Part shown: positions 6,751 through 13,643 of the stretch, one piece after another
Position numbering within the stretch: the first letter of the stretch is position 1
How the letters are laid out: each line of letters begins with the position of its first letter
Source of the DNA: VRUE01 sp033856275
GTDB lineage: Bacteria > Actinomycetota > Thermoleophilia > Solirubrobacterales > 70-9
Direction: 5' to 3'
Assembly: GCA_033856275.1 (NCBI GenBank)
Contig: JAWVFJ010000015.1
Span: 1-41,727, forward strand
DNA: 41,727 bases
The notes under the pieces: generated by a model
What the model was told of the DNA's origin: nothing
The model's database searches: none
What the model saw: the letters and a program-made list of their open reading frames with translations, nothing else
Translations under genes and position numbers: made by a program

Positions 6751-7571
6751 TAGTCGTAGCTGTAGAAGCCGGCGCCGGACTTGCGGCCTAGCTTGCCTTC
6801 GCCAATCATCTCGACCATCAACCCGGGGGGGTTGTGCGTGGGCTCATTCGAGTCGGCATAGAGGGCATCGCCGATCGCCTTGGAAACGTCGAGCCCAACG
6901 AAATCGAGCAGTGCCAATGGCCCCATCGGGTGGCCAGCGCCAAGCTTCATGCAGGTATCCACCTCGCCCGCCTCCATGCCCGTCTGCTCGATCAGTCGCA
7001 CCGCATCGAAGAGGTAAGGGAAGAGCAGTCGGTTGACGACGAAGCCAGCTTGGTCTGGGACCTCGACCGCCGTCTTGCCCAGAGCCGCGCACCAGGCGAG
7101 CGCCGCTTCCCGCGAACCCTCGGCGCCGTCCGGAAAGCAAACCTCGACCAGCTTCATTCGCGGCACCGGGTTGAAGACGTGCAGGCCGAAGAGCTTGGTT
7201 ACTCCCCCAGCCTCGGCAATTTCAGCGATGCTGAGCGAAGACGTGGTAGTTGCCAGATCGGCGTTCGGGCATGCCTCTGCGATCGTTGTCAGCAGTTCGC
7301 CCTTGGGCTCGACTTCCTCGACGATCGCCTCGACAATCACGTCGCAGTCGACAAGATCCTTGGGATCCGTGGTAACCCGCAGCCGCGAGGGTTCTCCCCC
7401 CTCGATCTTGGCGCAGGCCGCAACAACTTTCTCCTCGGCGCGCCACGCAGAAGCCTCGCTCCGAGCCAACAGAATCGTGTCGGCTGTCGTGGTGGACACG
7501 GCAGCTAGACCCGTAGCGATGGCGCCGCTCCCCGCGATTCCCGGACTCTCATACCCCTTGCTTGCGTTCAT
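6750..7571 (-). CDS. 3-hydroxyacyl-CoA (3-hydroxybutyryl-CoA) dehydrogenase
   Basis: The 273-aa enzyme oxidises the 3-hydroxyacyl-CoA intermediate of beta-oxidation with NAD. The N-terminal Rossmann fold shows GIAGSGAIATGLAA. Next come VDCDVIVEAIVEEVEPK, TTTSSLSI and the catalytic-histidine segment FGLHVFNPVPRMKLVEV. The C-terminal domain has DQAGFVVNRLLFPYL, KLGAGHPMGPLALLDFVGLD and GRKSGAGFYSYD. The ATG at 7571 is chosen over an upstream in-frame start at 7673, because the extra stretch is the inverted repeat at 7601-7708 and encodes no conserved residues. AGGA lies about 8 nt before the ATG. It diverges from the thiolase gene, which catalyses the next step. Confidence 0.9.
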   Translation of the reverse strand: MNASKGYESPGIAGSGAIATGLAAVSTTTADTILLARSEASAWRAEEKVVAACAKIEGGEPSRLRVTTDPKDLVDCDVIVEAIVEEVEPKGELLTTIAEACPNADLATTTSSLSIAEIAEAGGVTKLFGLHVFNPVPRMKLVEVCFPDGAEGSREAALAWCAALGKTAVEVPDQAGFVVNRLLFPYLFDAVRLIEQTGMEAGEVDTCMKLGAGHPMGPLALLDFVGLDVSKAIGDALYADSNEPTHNPPGLMVEMIGEGKLGRKSGAGFYSYD

Positions 7572-7600
7572 GGGCGGGTTCCTATCAAGCTCTCGTGATC

Positions 7601-7708
7601 GGAGGTCGGGCGCCCCTTCGAACGGCTTGTACTTTTTCGGCAATTCGCTTGCGGACGACCGACTCCGACTCACCGAAAAAGTTGAGTGAGGAGGGGTGCC
7701 CGACCTCC
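7601..7708. repeat. Long inverted repeat element A (nested stems)
   Basis: The outer arms 7601-7619 and 7690-7708 pair over 19 positions, with the two deviations being G-U pairs if transcribed from the plus strand (7612/7697 and 7618/7691). A perfect inner 10-bp stem, ACTTTTTCGG with CCGAAAAAGT, joins 7631-7640 to 7673-7682. The loop is 32 nt. It lies in the divergent promoter region between the 3-hydroxyacyl-CoA dehydrogenase and thiolase genes. Its design matches element E at 36468-36586. Confidence 0.8.
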
Positions 7709-7726
7709 GTCACCAGATACCCTTGG

Positions 7727-7742
7727 TTGACTGACCAGTCAA
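7727..7742. promoter_or_regulatory. Operator, 7-bp arms with 2-bp spacer (thiolase)
   Basis: TTGACTG-AC-CAGTCAA is an inverted repeat. With flanks, a 21-bp stretch (7724-7744) is identical to 16674-16694 upstream of another acyl-CoA dehydrogenase. It lies just after a possible -10 (TACCCT, 7719-7724) and before the thiolase ribosome-binding site, a repressor-like position. The shape resembles TetR-family operators of fatty-acid degradation genes. Confidence 0.7.
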
Positions 7743-7760
7743 TCGAACCGGAGGCAGGCG

Positions 7761-8948
7761 ATGGCAGACAACGGAAACGGCAAGTTCGGGGGCCGCGAGG
7801 TCGTCATCGTCGAGGCAGTGCGTACGCCGATTGGGCGGGGGCACGAGGAGAAGGGGTACTACAAGGACGTCCATCCCTCGAACCTGCTCGCTAAGACTTA
7901 CAGCGAGCTGTTCGAGCGCAGCGGTGTCGATCCGGCCGAGACCGGGGACGTGATTGCCGGTTGTGCCCAGCAGTTTGGTGAGCAGGGGGTCAACATAGGG
8001 CGCAACGCTTGGCTCGAGGCCGGGCTGCCGATTGAGACCCCGGCCACCACGATCGATCGACAGTGCGGTTCGGCCCAGCAGGCGGTCAACTTCGCTGCGA
8101 CGCTGATCGCTTCTGGTGTCCACGATGTCGCGATCGGCGGTGGGGTCGAGCACATGGGGCACATCTCGTTTGCCGATGGCTACTCGGTGATGCAGGAGCA
8201 CGGCGCACCCTTCTCGCCCGAGTTGATGGAGCGCTACAACCTGATTCCGCAGGGTCTCTCGGCCGAGATGATTGCTGACCAATGGGAGATTCCCCGCTCC
8301 GAGCTCGACGAGCTTGGCGTGCGCTCCCAGCAGCTCGCTGCCAAGGCGACCGAAGAGGGCCGCTTCGAGCGCGAGATCATGCCATTCAGCGTCAACGGCG
8401 ACACCTACTCGACCGATCAAGGCATCCGCCCGGAAACTTCAATCGAGGTGCTCTCCCAGCTCAAGCCCGCATTCAAGGAGGACGGCAAGATCACCGCTGG
8501 CAACTCCTCCCAGGTCTCCGATGGCGCCGCCGCTGTCCTGCTGATGGCGCGGGAGAAGGCCGATGCGTTGGGACTGAAGCCACGGGCGCGGATCTTCGAC
8601 CAGACCACCGTCGGCGTCGACCCGGTGATCATGCTCACCGGTCCGATCCCGGCGACGCGGAAGCTGCTCGAGCGCAACGGAATGGCGATGAACGACATCG
8701 ACCTGGTCGAGATCAACGAGGCCTTTGCCTCCGTCGTGGCCGCATGGCGCCGCGAGCTCGACCCAGACATGGATCGCGTCAACGTCAACGGCGGCGCGAT
8801 TGCCCTCGGCCACCCGCTCGGCTCGACCGGGGCCCGTCTGATTACGACTCTGCTGCACGAGATGGAGCGCACCGACAAGGAGATGGGCCTGGTGACAATG
8901 TGCTGCGGCGGCGGCCTTGGAACCGGAACCTTGATTCAGCGGATCTGA
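7761..8948 (+). CDS. Acetyl-CoA C-acyltransferase (thiolase)
   Basis: This 395-aa enzyme should cleave 3-ketoacyl-CoA with CoA in the last step of beta-oxidation; the reverse condensation is also possible. The nucleophile is Cys102 in DRQCGSAQQ. EINEAFA, His351 in GGAIALGHPLGSTGAR and Cys381 in TMCCGGGLGTG complete the active site. Length and motif order are those of degradative thiolases. GGAGG lies 6 nt before the ATG at 7761. Upstream are the operator at 7727-7742 and element A. It is divergent from the dehydrogenase for the preceding step, so one regulator could control both. Confidence 0.93.
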   Translation: MADNGNGKFGGREVVIVEAVRTPIGRGHEEKGYYKDVHPSNLLAKTYSELFERSGVDPAETGDVIAGCAQQFGEQGVNIGRNAWLEAGLPIETPATTIDRQCGSAQQAVNFAATLIASGVHDVAIGGGVEHMGHISFADGYSVMQEHGAPFSPELMERYNLIPQGLSAEMIADQWEIPRSELDELGVRSQQLAAKATEEGRFEREIMPFSVNGDTYSTDQGIRPETSIEVLSQLKPAFKEDGKITAGNSSQVSDGAAAVLLMAREKADALGLKPRARIFDQTTVGVDPVIMLTGPIPATRKLLERNGMAMNDIDLVEINEAFASVVAAWRRELDPDMDRVNVNGGAIALGHPLGSTGARLITTLLHEMERTDKEMGLVTMCCGGGLGTGTLIQRI

Positions 8949-8978
8949 GCCCGGACCGCCTCGGGCAATCTGAAAATG

Positions 8979-8984
8979 TAGGTT
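8979..8984 (+). promoter_or_regulatory. -10 element TAGGTT before the lipoprotein gene
   Basis: TAGGTT ends 6 nt before the GTG start at 8991, and no Shine-Dalgarno sequence intervenes. This fits a leaderless transcript. Confidence 0.45.
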
Positions 8985-8990
8985 TCCCGT

Positions 8991-9461
8991 GTGGGTACGC
9001 GGCTGATTTCGTGGTGGGCAGGGGCCCTGGTGATCACCCTGATCTTCGCCGGTTGTGGGGGCGGCGACTCGAGCTCGAGCACGACCTCGATCTCCAAAGA
9101 AGAGTTCATCGTCAAAGCCGATGCCGTTTGCAAACGAGGCACCAAGCGGTTGGAAGCGGGACTCGTCCAGTTCTTGACCAAGGGCAAGAAAATCCAGAAG
9201 CCGAGCCAGCAGGACAACGAAAAGTTCGTCGTCACCATCCTGATTCCGAGCCTGAGGCAGGAAATCAAGGAAATCCAGGCACTCGGCGTGCCCAAGGGCG
9301 ACGAGGAAAAGGTCGGCGCGATGATCGATGCCCTCGAAGAAGGGCTCGAAACGGCCGAAGACGATCCAGAAGCGGTCGCTGCCGGCAGCACCGACATAGT
9401 CTTCGGGATCGCCAGCCGGCTGGCCGGTGAATACGGGCTCGAAACCTGTGGCAGCCGCTAG
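8991..9461 (+). CDS. Putative secreted lipoprotein
   Basis: The 156-aa product begins with a signal sequence (RLISWWAGALVITLIFAGC) ending in a lipobox whose cysteine at residue 22 would be lipidated. A GGGDSSSSTTS linker follows, then a mainly helical, charged domain (EEFIVKADAVCKRGTKRLE, RQEIKEIQALGVPKGDEEKV). The Cys in DAVCKRG and the late Cys in LETCGSR could form a disulfide. Similar small lipoproteins with an F-x-x-x-A-x-x-x-C start are frequent in this bacterial class; the function is unknown. GTG 8991 is chosen from the signal peptide and the TAGGTT 6 nt before it. It sits alone between beta-oxidation genes. Confidence 0.75.
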   Translation: MGTRLISWWAGALVITLIFAGCGGGDSSSSTTSISKEEFIVKADAVCKRGTKRLEAGLVQFLTKGKKIQKPSQQDNEKFVVTILIPSLRQEIKEIQALGVPKGDEEKVGAMIDALEEGLETAEDDPEAVAAGSTDIVFGIASRLAGEYGLETCGSR

Positions 9462-9481
9462 GCGTCCCTTCGGACGCCTAG
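9458..9481 (+). terminator. 10-bp hairpin built on the lipoprotein stop codon
   Basis: CTAGGCGTCC at 9458-9467 pairs perfectly with 9472-9481 around the loop CTTC. The TAG stop (9459-9461) lies inside the left arm. There is no T-run, as is common in high-GC actinobacteria. A terminator role is likely. Confidence 0.65.
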
Positions 9482-9482
9482 C

Positions 9483-9498
9483 CTGGCTGGACAGCCAG
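9483..9498. promoter_or_regulatory. Variant operator before the acyl-CoA dehydrogenase operon
   Basis: CTGGCTG-GA-CAGCCAG has 7-bp arms and a 2-bp spacer and matches the operators at 7727 and 16677 at 5 of 7 arm positions. The two changes are symmetrical, so the palindrome is kept. It ends 8 nt before the -10 element TATGCT (9507-9512), placing it over the -35 and spacer region. Confidence 0.55.
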
Positions 9499-9521
9499 TC
9501 GGTCGCTATGCTCCGCAGCCG

Positions 9522-10700
9522 ATGGACCTGACCCTCTCGCCGTCCGAGCAACAGTTCCGCGAAGAGGTCCGTCAGTGGATCGAAGCGAACCATCCGGGCC
9601 CCGAGCCGGAAGCCGGCCTGGAGGAGGTGATGGCCTTCCGCCGCGAGTGGCAGCAGCAGATGCACGCGGCAGGCTGGGCTGGGATCTCATGGCCAAAGGA
9701 GTACGGCGGCCGTGGTGCCACCCTGATCGAGCAGGCGATCTTCGTCGGCGAGGCCTCGCGGCTGGAGGCGCCCAGCCCTGCCAACGTGCTCGGCCTGGCG
9801 ATGGGAGGGCCGGTGGTCATTGCCCACGGCACCGATGAGCAGAAGCAGCGCTACCTGGAGCCGATCCTCACTGCCGAGGAGATCTGGTGCCAGGGCTTCT
9901 CGGAGCCCGAGTCGGGCTCGGACCTCGCCTCGCTGAAGACGCGCGCGGTCAAGGACGGCGACGAATGGGTCGTCACCGGCCAGAAGGTCTGGACCACGTT
10001 CGCCCAGTACGCCAAGTGGTGCATGCTCGTCGCCCGCACTGACCCCGACGCCCCCAAGCACAAGGGGCTCACCTACTTCCTGATGGACATGGATCAGCCG
10101 GGCGTGGAGGCCAAGCCGCTGGTTCAGATAACCGGCGAGGGCGAGTTCAACGAGGTCTTCATGGAAGAAGCGCGGATTCCCGAGGCCAACGTCGTTGGCG
10201 GCGTCGGCAACGGCTGGTCGGTGGCGATCACGACGCTGATGAACGAGCGCGCCGGCCTTGCCTTTGGCGCGATCGCCCAGATCGCCAACAACCTCAAACG
10301 CCTCGGGGCGCTGGCCGCTGAGACCCGCGTGAACGGTGGCAGTGCGGTGGACGACCCGGTCTTCCGCCAGCGCCTCGCCCAGCTCCACATCGAGGCCGAG
10401 ACGATGCGGCTCAATGCCTACCGCGGGCTGACCAAGACGATGCAGTCGGGCATTCCCGGGCCGGAGGGCTCGCTCGGCAAGTGGCAGTGGGCCGACATCA
10501 ATCAGCGCATCGCTGAGTTGGCGCTCGACATCGAGGGCGCCTACGCGCCGCTGGCGCGCGGCGACGAGCACGCGCTCGCGGGCGGTGCCTGGCAGTACAG
10601 CTTCCTGCGCTCGCGTGCCAACTCGATCGAGGGCGGCACTACCGACATCCTCAAGAACATCATCGCCGAGCGGGTGCTCGGCTTGCCGAGGATGCGCTGA
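9522..10700 (+). CDS. Acyl-CoA dehydrogenase, subunit with catalytic-base motif
   Basis: The 392-aa flavoprotein introduces the alpha-beta double bond in acyl-CoA. It has the N-terminal helical domain (DLTLSPSEQQFREEVRQW), the beta-barrel with GFSEPESGSDLASLKTRA and WVVTGQKVWTTFAQYA, and the C-terminal helical domain ending in RANSIEGGTTDILKNIIAER. The glutamate of IEGG lies where many family members carry the catalytic base. TATGCT lies 9 nt before the ATG, and the operator at 9483-9498 is upstream. The next gene, 5 nt away, encodes a second, diverged acyl-CoA dehydrogenase. Such pairs in mycobacteria form alpha2-beta2 enzymes, and that is inferred here. Substrate unknown. Confidence 0.9.
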   Translation: MDLTLSPSEQQFREEVRQWIEANHPGPEPEAGLEEVMAFRREWQQQMHAAGWAGISWPKEYGGRGATLIEQAIFVGEASRLEAPSPANVLGLAMGGPVVIAHGTDEQKQRYLEPILTAEEIWCQGFSEPESGSDLASLKTRAVKDGDEWVVTGQKVWTTFAQYAKWCMLVARTDPDAPKHKGLTYFLMDMDQPGVEAKPLVQITGEGEFNEVFMEEARIPEANVVGGVGNGWSVAITTLMNERAGLAFGAIAQIANNLKRLGALAAETRVNGGSAVDDPVFRQRLAQLHIEAETMRLNAYRGLTKTMQSGIPGPEGSLGKWQWADINQRIAELALDIEGAYAPLARGDEHALAGGAWQYSFLRSRANSIEGGTTDILKNIIAERVLGLPRMR

Positions 10701-10705
10701 GCGAC

Positions 10706-11827
10706 ATGTACTTCGACCTCACCGACGAGCAGCAGGCGATCAAGTCGACCGCCCATGACTTCCTGGCCGCCCGTTACAAGTCGGAGCGCATCCGCGAACT
10801 GGCTGAGAGCGAGAACGGCTTCGAGCAGTCCGACTGGGAGGAGATGGCCGAGCTCGGCTGGACCGGCCTGGCGCTGCCCGAGGAGTGGGGCGGACAGGGA
10901 CTTGGCATCGTCGAGCTGGCCGTGCTCTTCGAGGAGATGGGTTACGCGCTGGCGCCCTCGCCGCTCTTCTCGAACACGATCGCTGGGCTGGCGCTGACCC
11001 TCTGCGGCTCCGAGGACCAGCGCGAGCGCTTCTTGCGGCCGCTAGCCGAAGGGAAGCTGCGCGGCACTCCGGCGCTCTGGGACGCGGGAACGGCGGCGAC
11101 GATTGGCAGCTTTTCAATGGAGGCCCAGGCTGACGGCGACGGCGTCGTCCTCGACGGCGAGAAGGTGCTGGTGATGGACGCTGCTGCTGCCGACTTCTTC
11201 CTCGTCGCTACCGCCGACGGGCGTCGCCACGTCGTCGAGCGTGGCGCCACGGGCGTATCGATCTATCCCGCGACGACAATTGACCTCACCCGCCGTCTTT
11301 ACTCGGTTCGCTTCGACGGCGTCCGCGTTGCGGCTGAGGACTCTCTGCCGGCGGAGGAGACCGAGTACTACCCAGTCTTCTTCAGGCTCTGCGTAGCGCT
11401 TGCCGCTGAGTCGACGGGTATCGCTCAGCGGACGATGGAGATGGCCGTGGAGTACGCCAAGGACCGCCAGCAGTTCGGCCGGCCGATTGGCTCCTACCAG
11501 GCAGTTTCCCATCGCTGTGCTCAAATGTTGCTCGAGACCGAGAACGCGCGCTCAGCGGTTTACGGCGCCGCTTGGGCCGCGGACGCCGAGCCGGAGTCGT
11601 TTCCCACCGCCGCCTCGATGGCCAAGGCCTATGCCTCCGACGCGGGTTGGCGCGTGCCCGACGCCTCGATCCAGGTGCACGGCGGGATCGGTTTCACCTG
11701 GGAGCACGACCTGCACTTCTTCCTCAAGCGCGGCAAGGCAAACGCGTCGATGTTCGGCGACGCCAAGTGGCACCGCGAACGCGTCGCCGATGCCGTTCTC
11801 GCCGTGCCTGAGCCGGTTTCGGCCTGA
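10706..11827 (+). CDS. Acyl-CoA dehydrogenase, second (partner) subunit
   Basis: The 373-aa protein has the family fold: YFDLTDEQQAIKSTAHDFLA, WTGLALPEEWGGQGLG, EYAKDRQQFGRPIGSYQAV and VHGGIGFTWEHDLHFFLKR. The IEGGTTDI-type motif of its neighbour is missing; the equivalent region reads GIGFTWEHDLHFFLKRGKA. The barrel segment is also shortened and lacks the usual SEP-x-AGSD sequence. This pattern fits the non-catalytic or structurally complementary subunit of a heteromeric acyl-CoA dehydrogenase. It starts 5 nt after the preceding gene and ends 2 nt before the F420 oxidoreductase gene, so the genes form one operon. Confidence 0.88.
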   Translation: MYFDLTDEQQAIKSTAHDFLAARYKSERIRELAESENGFEQSDWEEMAELGWTGLALPEEWGGQGLGIVELAVLFEEMGYALAPSPLFSNTIAGLALTLCGSEDQRERFLRPLAEGKLRGTPALWDAGTAATIGSFSMEAQADGDGVVLDGEKVLVMDAAAADFFLVATADGRRHVVERGATGVSIYPATTIDLTRRLYSVRFDGVRVAAEDSLPAEETEYYPVFFRLCVALAAESTGIAQRTMEMAVEYAKDRQQFGRPIGSYQAVSHRCAQMLLETENARSAVYGAAWAADAEPESFPTAASMAKAYASDAGWRVPDASIQVHGGIGFTWEHDLHFFLKRGKANASMFGDAKWHRERVADAVLAVPEPVSA

Positions 11828-11829
11828 CG

Positions 11830-12867
11830 GTGTCTGCCAAGACCGCGCTCGAGCGCATTTCCGTTGCCGCGATCGGGACAACGATCGCCGACCTCGAGGC
11901 CGAGACGCAGCGTGCCGAGTCGGCCGGAGTCGAGTGTGTCTGGGCGCCGGAGTTGTTTCGCTCCTCGGTCACCCAGGCCGCATACCTGGCAGGCAAGACC
12001 GAAAGCATCGACGTCGCTACGGGGATCGCCTGGGCCTTCACTCGCAGCCCCTTCATCCTCGCCGTCAGCGCCCTCGACATCGACGAGATGTCGGGCGGGC
12101 GTTTCCGGTTTGGACTTGGCTCTGGCGTCAAGCGGCTCAACGAAACCTGGCACAACGCCGAGTACGGCAAACCGGCGCCGCACCTGCGGGAGGCGATCGA
12201 GGCGACCCGGCTGATCATGCAGCAGGCCGGCAAGGGGGAGGCGATCCGCTACGAGGGCTCCTACTACGACATTGACATCAAGGGCTGGATCCGACCGCAT
12301 CCGGCGCCGCGCGAGAGCGTGCCGATCTACACAGCCGGCGTGCAGGGCGGCATGTGCCGAATGGCGGGTGACGTCGCCGATGGCCTGATCGGCCACCCGA
12401 TTCAGAGCCTGCGCTGGATCGACGAGGTCGTCGTCAGTTCCTTTGAAGAGGGCCTGCGGCGTTCGGGACGCGAACGCTCGGGCTTCGACTACCTGCCGAC
12501 GGTTTGCTGTGCAATCGATGATGACGAGGCGCGGGCGATCGACATGGCCCGCCGCACGATCTCCTTCTACGCCACGGTCAAGACCTATATGCCGCTTTGG
12601 GAGTTGCACGGCTTCGCCGACAACGCGGTCGCCGCCGGTGAGGCCTTCCGCCGCGGCGACCTTGCCGCCGTGCCGGCCGCGATCAGTGACGAGATGGTTG
12701 AGGCCTACTGCGCAGCCGGCCCGCTCGACAAGGTCCGTGCCCGCGTCGAGGCGACCGCCGAGCGTGCTGATGGCCTTTTCCTCACCCCTCCCACCTACTT
12801 CATCTCCCCCGAAGAGCTCTCCGAGTACCAGAACCGCATCATCGCGGCCTTCGGTCCCGCCTCTTGA
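11830..12867 (+). CDS. LLM class (F420-dependent) oxidoreductase
   Basis: The 345-aa protein is a luciferase-like TIM-barrel oxidoreductase. Typical segments are AESAGVECVWAPELF, IDVATGIAWAFTRSPFILAVSALDIDEMSGGRFRFGLGSG and PIYTAGVQGGMCRMAGDVADGLIGHP. In this bacterial class such enzymes usually use coenzyme F420; the cofactor is inferred from the family. The GTG start at 11830 lies 2 nt after the stop of the acyl-CoA dehydrogenase gene, and the end overlaps the next gene. Its place in this operon suggests an oxidation or reduction on the same acyl or sterol-like substrate, but nothing in the sequence names it. Confidence 0.85.
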   Translation: MSAKTALERISVAAIGTTIADLEAETQRAESAGVECVWAPELFRSSVTQAAYLAGKTESIDVATGIAWAFTRSPFILAVSALDIDEMSGGRFRFGLGSGVKRLNETWHNAEYGKPAPHLREAIEATRLIMQQAGKGEAIRYEGSYYDIDIKGWIRPHPAPRESVPIYTAGVQGGMCRMAGDVADGLIGHPIQSLRWIDEVVVSSFEEGLRRSGRERSGFDYLPTVCCAIDDDEARAIDMARRTISFYATVKTYMPLWELHGFADNAVAAGEAFRRGDLAAVPAAISDEMVEAYCAAGPLDKVRARVEATAERADGLFLTPPTYFISPEELSEYQNRIIAAFGPAS

Positions 12868-13145
12868 CCGGGCCGAACGAAGACCGCCTGCTCGAGGTCC
12901 TCGCTCGCGTCCGCGAGATCCCACCTGGCTTCGTTCGAACCTACGGCGACGTTTCGCCTGGATCGCCCCGCTTCGCCGGCGCCGCCCTCTTCCAGTGCGA
13001 CGACCTCGACCTGCCCTGGTGGCGCGTCGTCCGCTCCGACGGCTCGCTAGCCAAGGGAGCGCGGCAGCGCCGGCGCCTGGTCGTCGAGGGTGTGCCCTTC
13101 CGCGGCGAGCGCGTCGAGATGACGAGCGCCCGACTCCCGCCCTGA
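12864..13145 (+). CDS. Alkyltransferase-like (ATL/MGMT-fold) DNA-binding protein
   Basis: The 93-aa protein is the DNA-binding domain of the O6-alkylguanine-DNA alkyltransferase family. IPPGFVRTYGDV (19-30) holds the recognition helix tyrosine, SPRFAGAAL (34-42) matches the segment with the arginine finger, and WWRVVRSDGSLAKG follows. The methyl-accepting PCHRV motif is replaced by PWWRV (51-55). It therefore cannot take up alkyl groups and probably flags O6-alkylguanine for nucleotide excision repair, as ATL proteins do. The TTG start overlaps the previous stop as TTGA. Its place at the end of a beta-oxidation operon is unexpected. Confidence 0.85.
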   Translation: MTGPNEDRLLEVLARVREIPPGFVRTYGDVSPGSPRFAGAALFQCDDLDLPWWRVVRSDGSLAKGARQRRRLVVEGVPFRGERVEMTSARLPP

Positions 13146-13159
13146 ATTTGGACGGGTTC

Positions 13160-13318
13160 GGCTGGGATGCCGGTACCCCTCCCGTGAATTTATGTCGCAC
13201 GCGCCCGCTTCGCGTGCGCTTAGCTCCGAAGGAGGAGCGCGGCTGACGCCGCGCAGACATCGGATTGCATTTCCGCCGCTTCGCGACATTCCCGGGGAGG
13301 GGCACCGGCATCCCAGCC
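13160..13318. repeat. Long inverted repeat element B (multi-hairpin)
   Basis: The outer arms 13160-13183 and 13295-13318 pair over 24 positions with one mismatch (13175/13303), which is a U-G pair if the minus strand is transcribed. An inner TGTCGC/GCGACA stem (13193-13198 with 13283-13288) encloses three local hairpins: GCACGCG/CGCGTGC, GCTCC/GGAGC and GCGCGGC/GCCGCGC. It lies between convergent genes ending at 13145 and 13427. Positions 13319-13426 show nothing else that I can name. Confidence 0.75.
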
Positions 13319-13426
13319 AAAGCTCATCAGCTTCATACCCACGGTACGCGGCGTCACAAGCTCTTCACAGGCTTGGCCTAGCGGTAGCGGCTTTGAAGCT
13401 GGAGTTGTCGGAGCGTGTTGGGAGAG

Positions 13427-13630
13427 CTACTCGTCCCGTGGCGTGATGCGGAAAGTCGAGACGACCTCGGCCTGTTTGGCCTCCGGGTGGACGACGTAGG
13501 CGCTCGGGCCGCCGCCGAACCAGCCCGAGCTCTCGTTGTCGGCGACGAAGATGCCTGGGTGGTGACGGCCGTCACCGTCCTCGACCCAGACCTTGTCGCC
13601 CTCCTTGAATCCATGTTCGGCCTCGCTCAC
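13427..13630 (-). CDS. Small hypothetical protein (67 aa)
   Basis: The 67-aa product, MSEAEHGFKEGDKVWVEDGD and onwards, looks like a compact beta-barrel: FKEGDKVWVED, HHPGIFVAD, AYVVHPEAKQAEVVSTFRI. It might be a small SH3-like domain, but no family is recognised. It starts with GTG at 13630, and TAGTCT lies 6 nt upstream on the minus strand, which supports that start. The gene is the last of a run of minus-strand genes and ends facing element B. Confidence 0.65.
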   Translation of the reverse strand: MSEAEHGFKEGDKVWVEDGDGRHHPGIFVADNESSGWFGGGPSAYVVHPEAKQAEVVSTFRITPRDE

Positions 13631-13643
13631 GCGTCCAGACTAG

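Noticed and set aside
7572..7673. N-terminal extension of the 3-hydroxyacyl-CoA dehydrogenase
   Set aside because: The extra 34 codons are translated from inverted repeat A and lack family conservation; ATG 7571 puts the Rossmann motif at the normal place.
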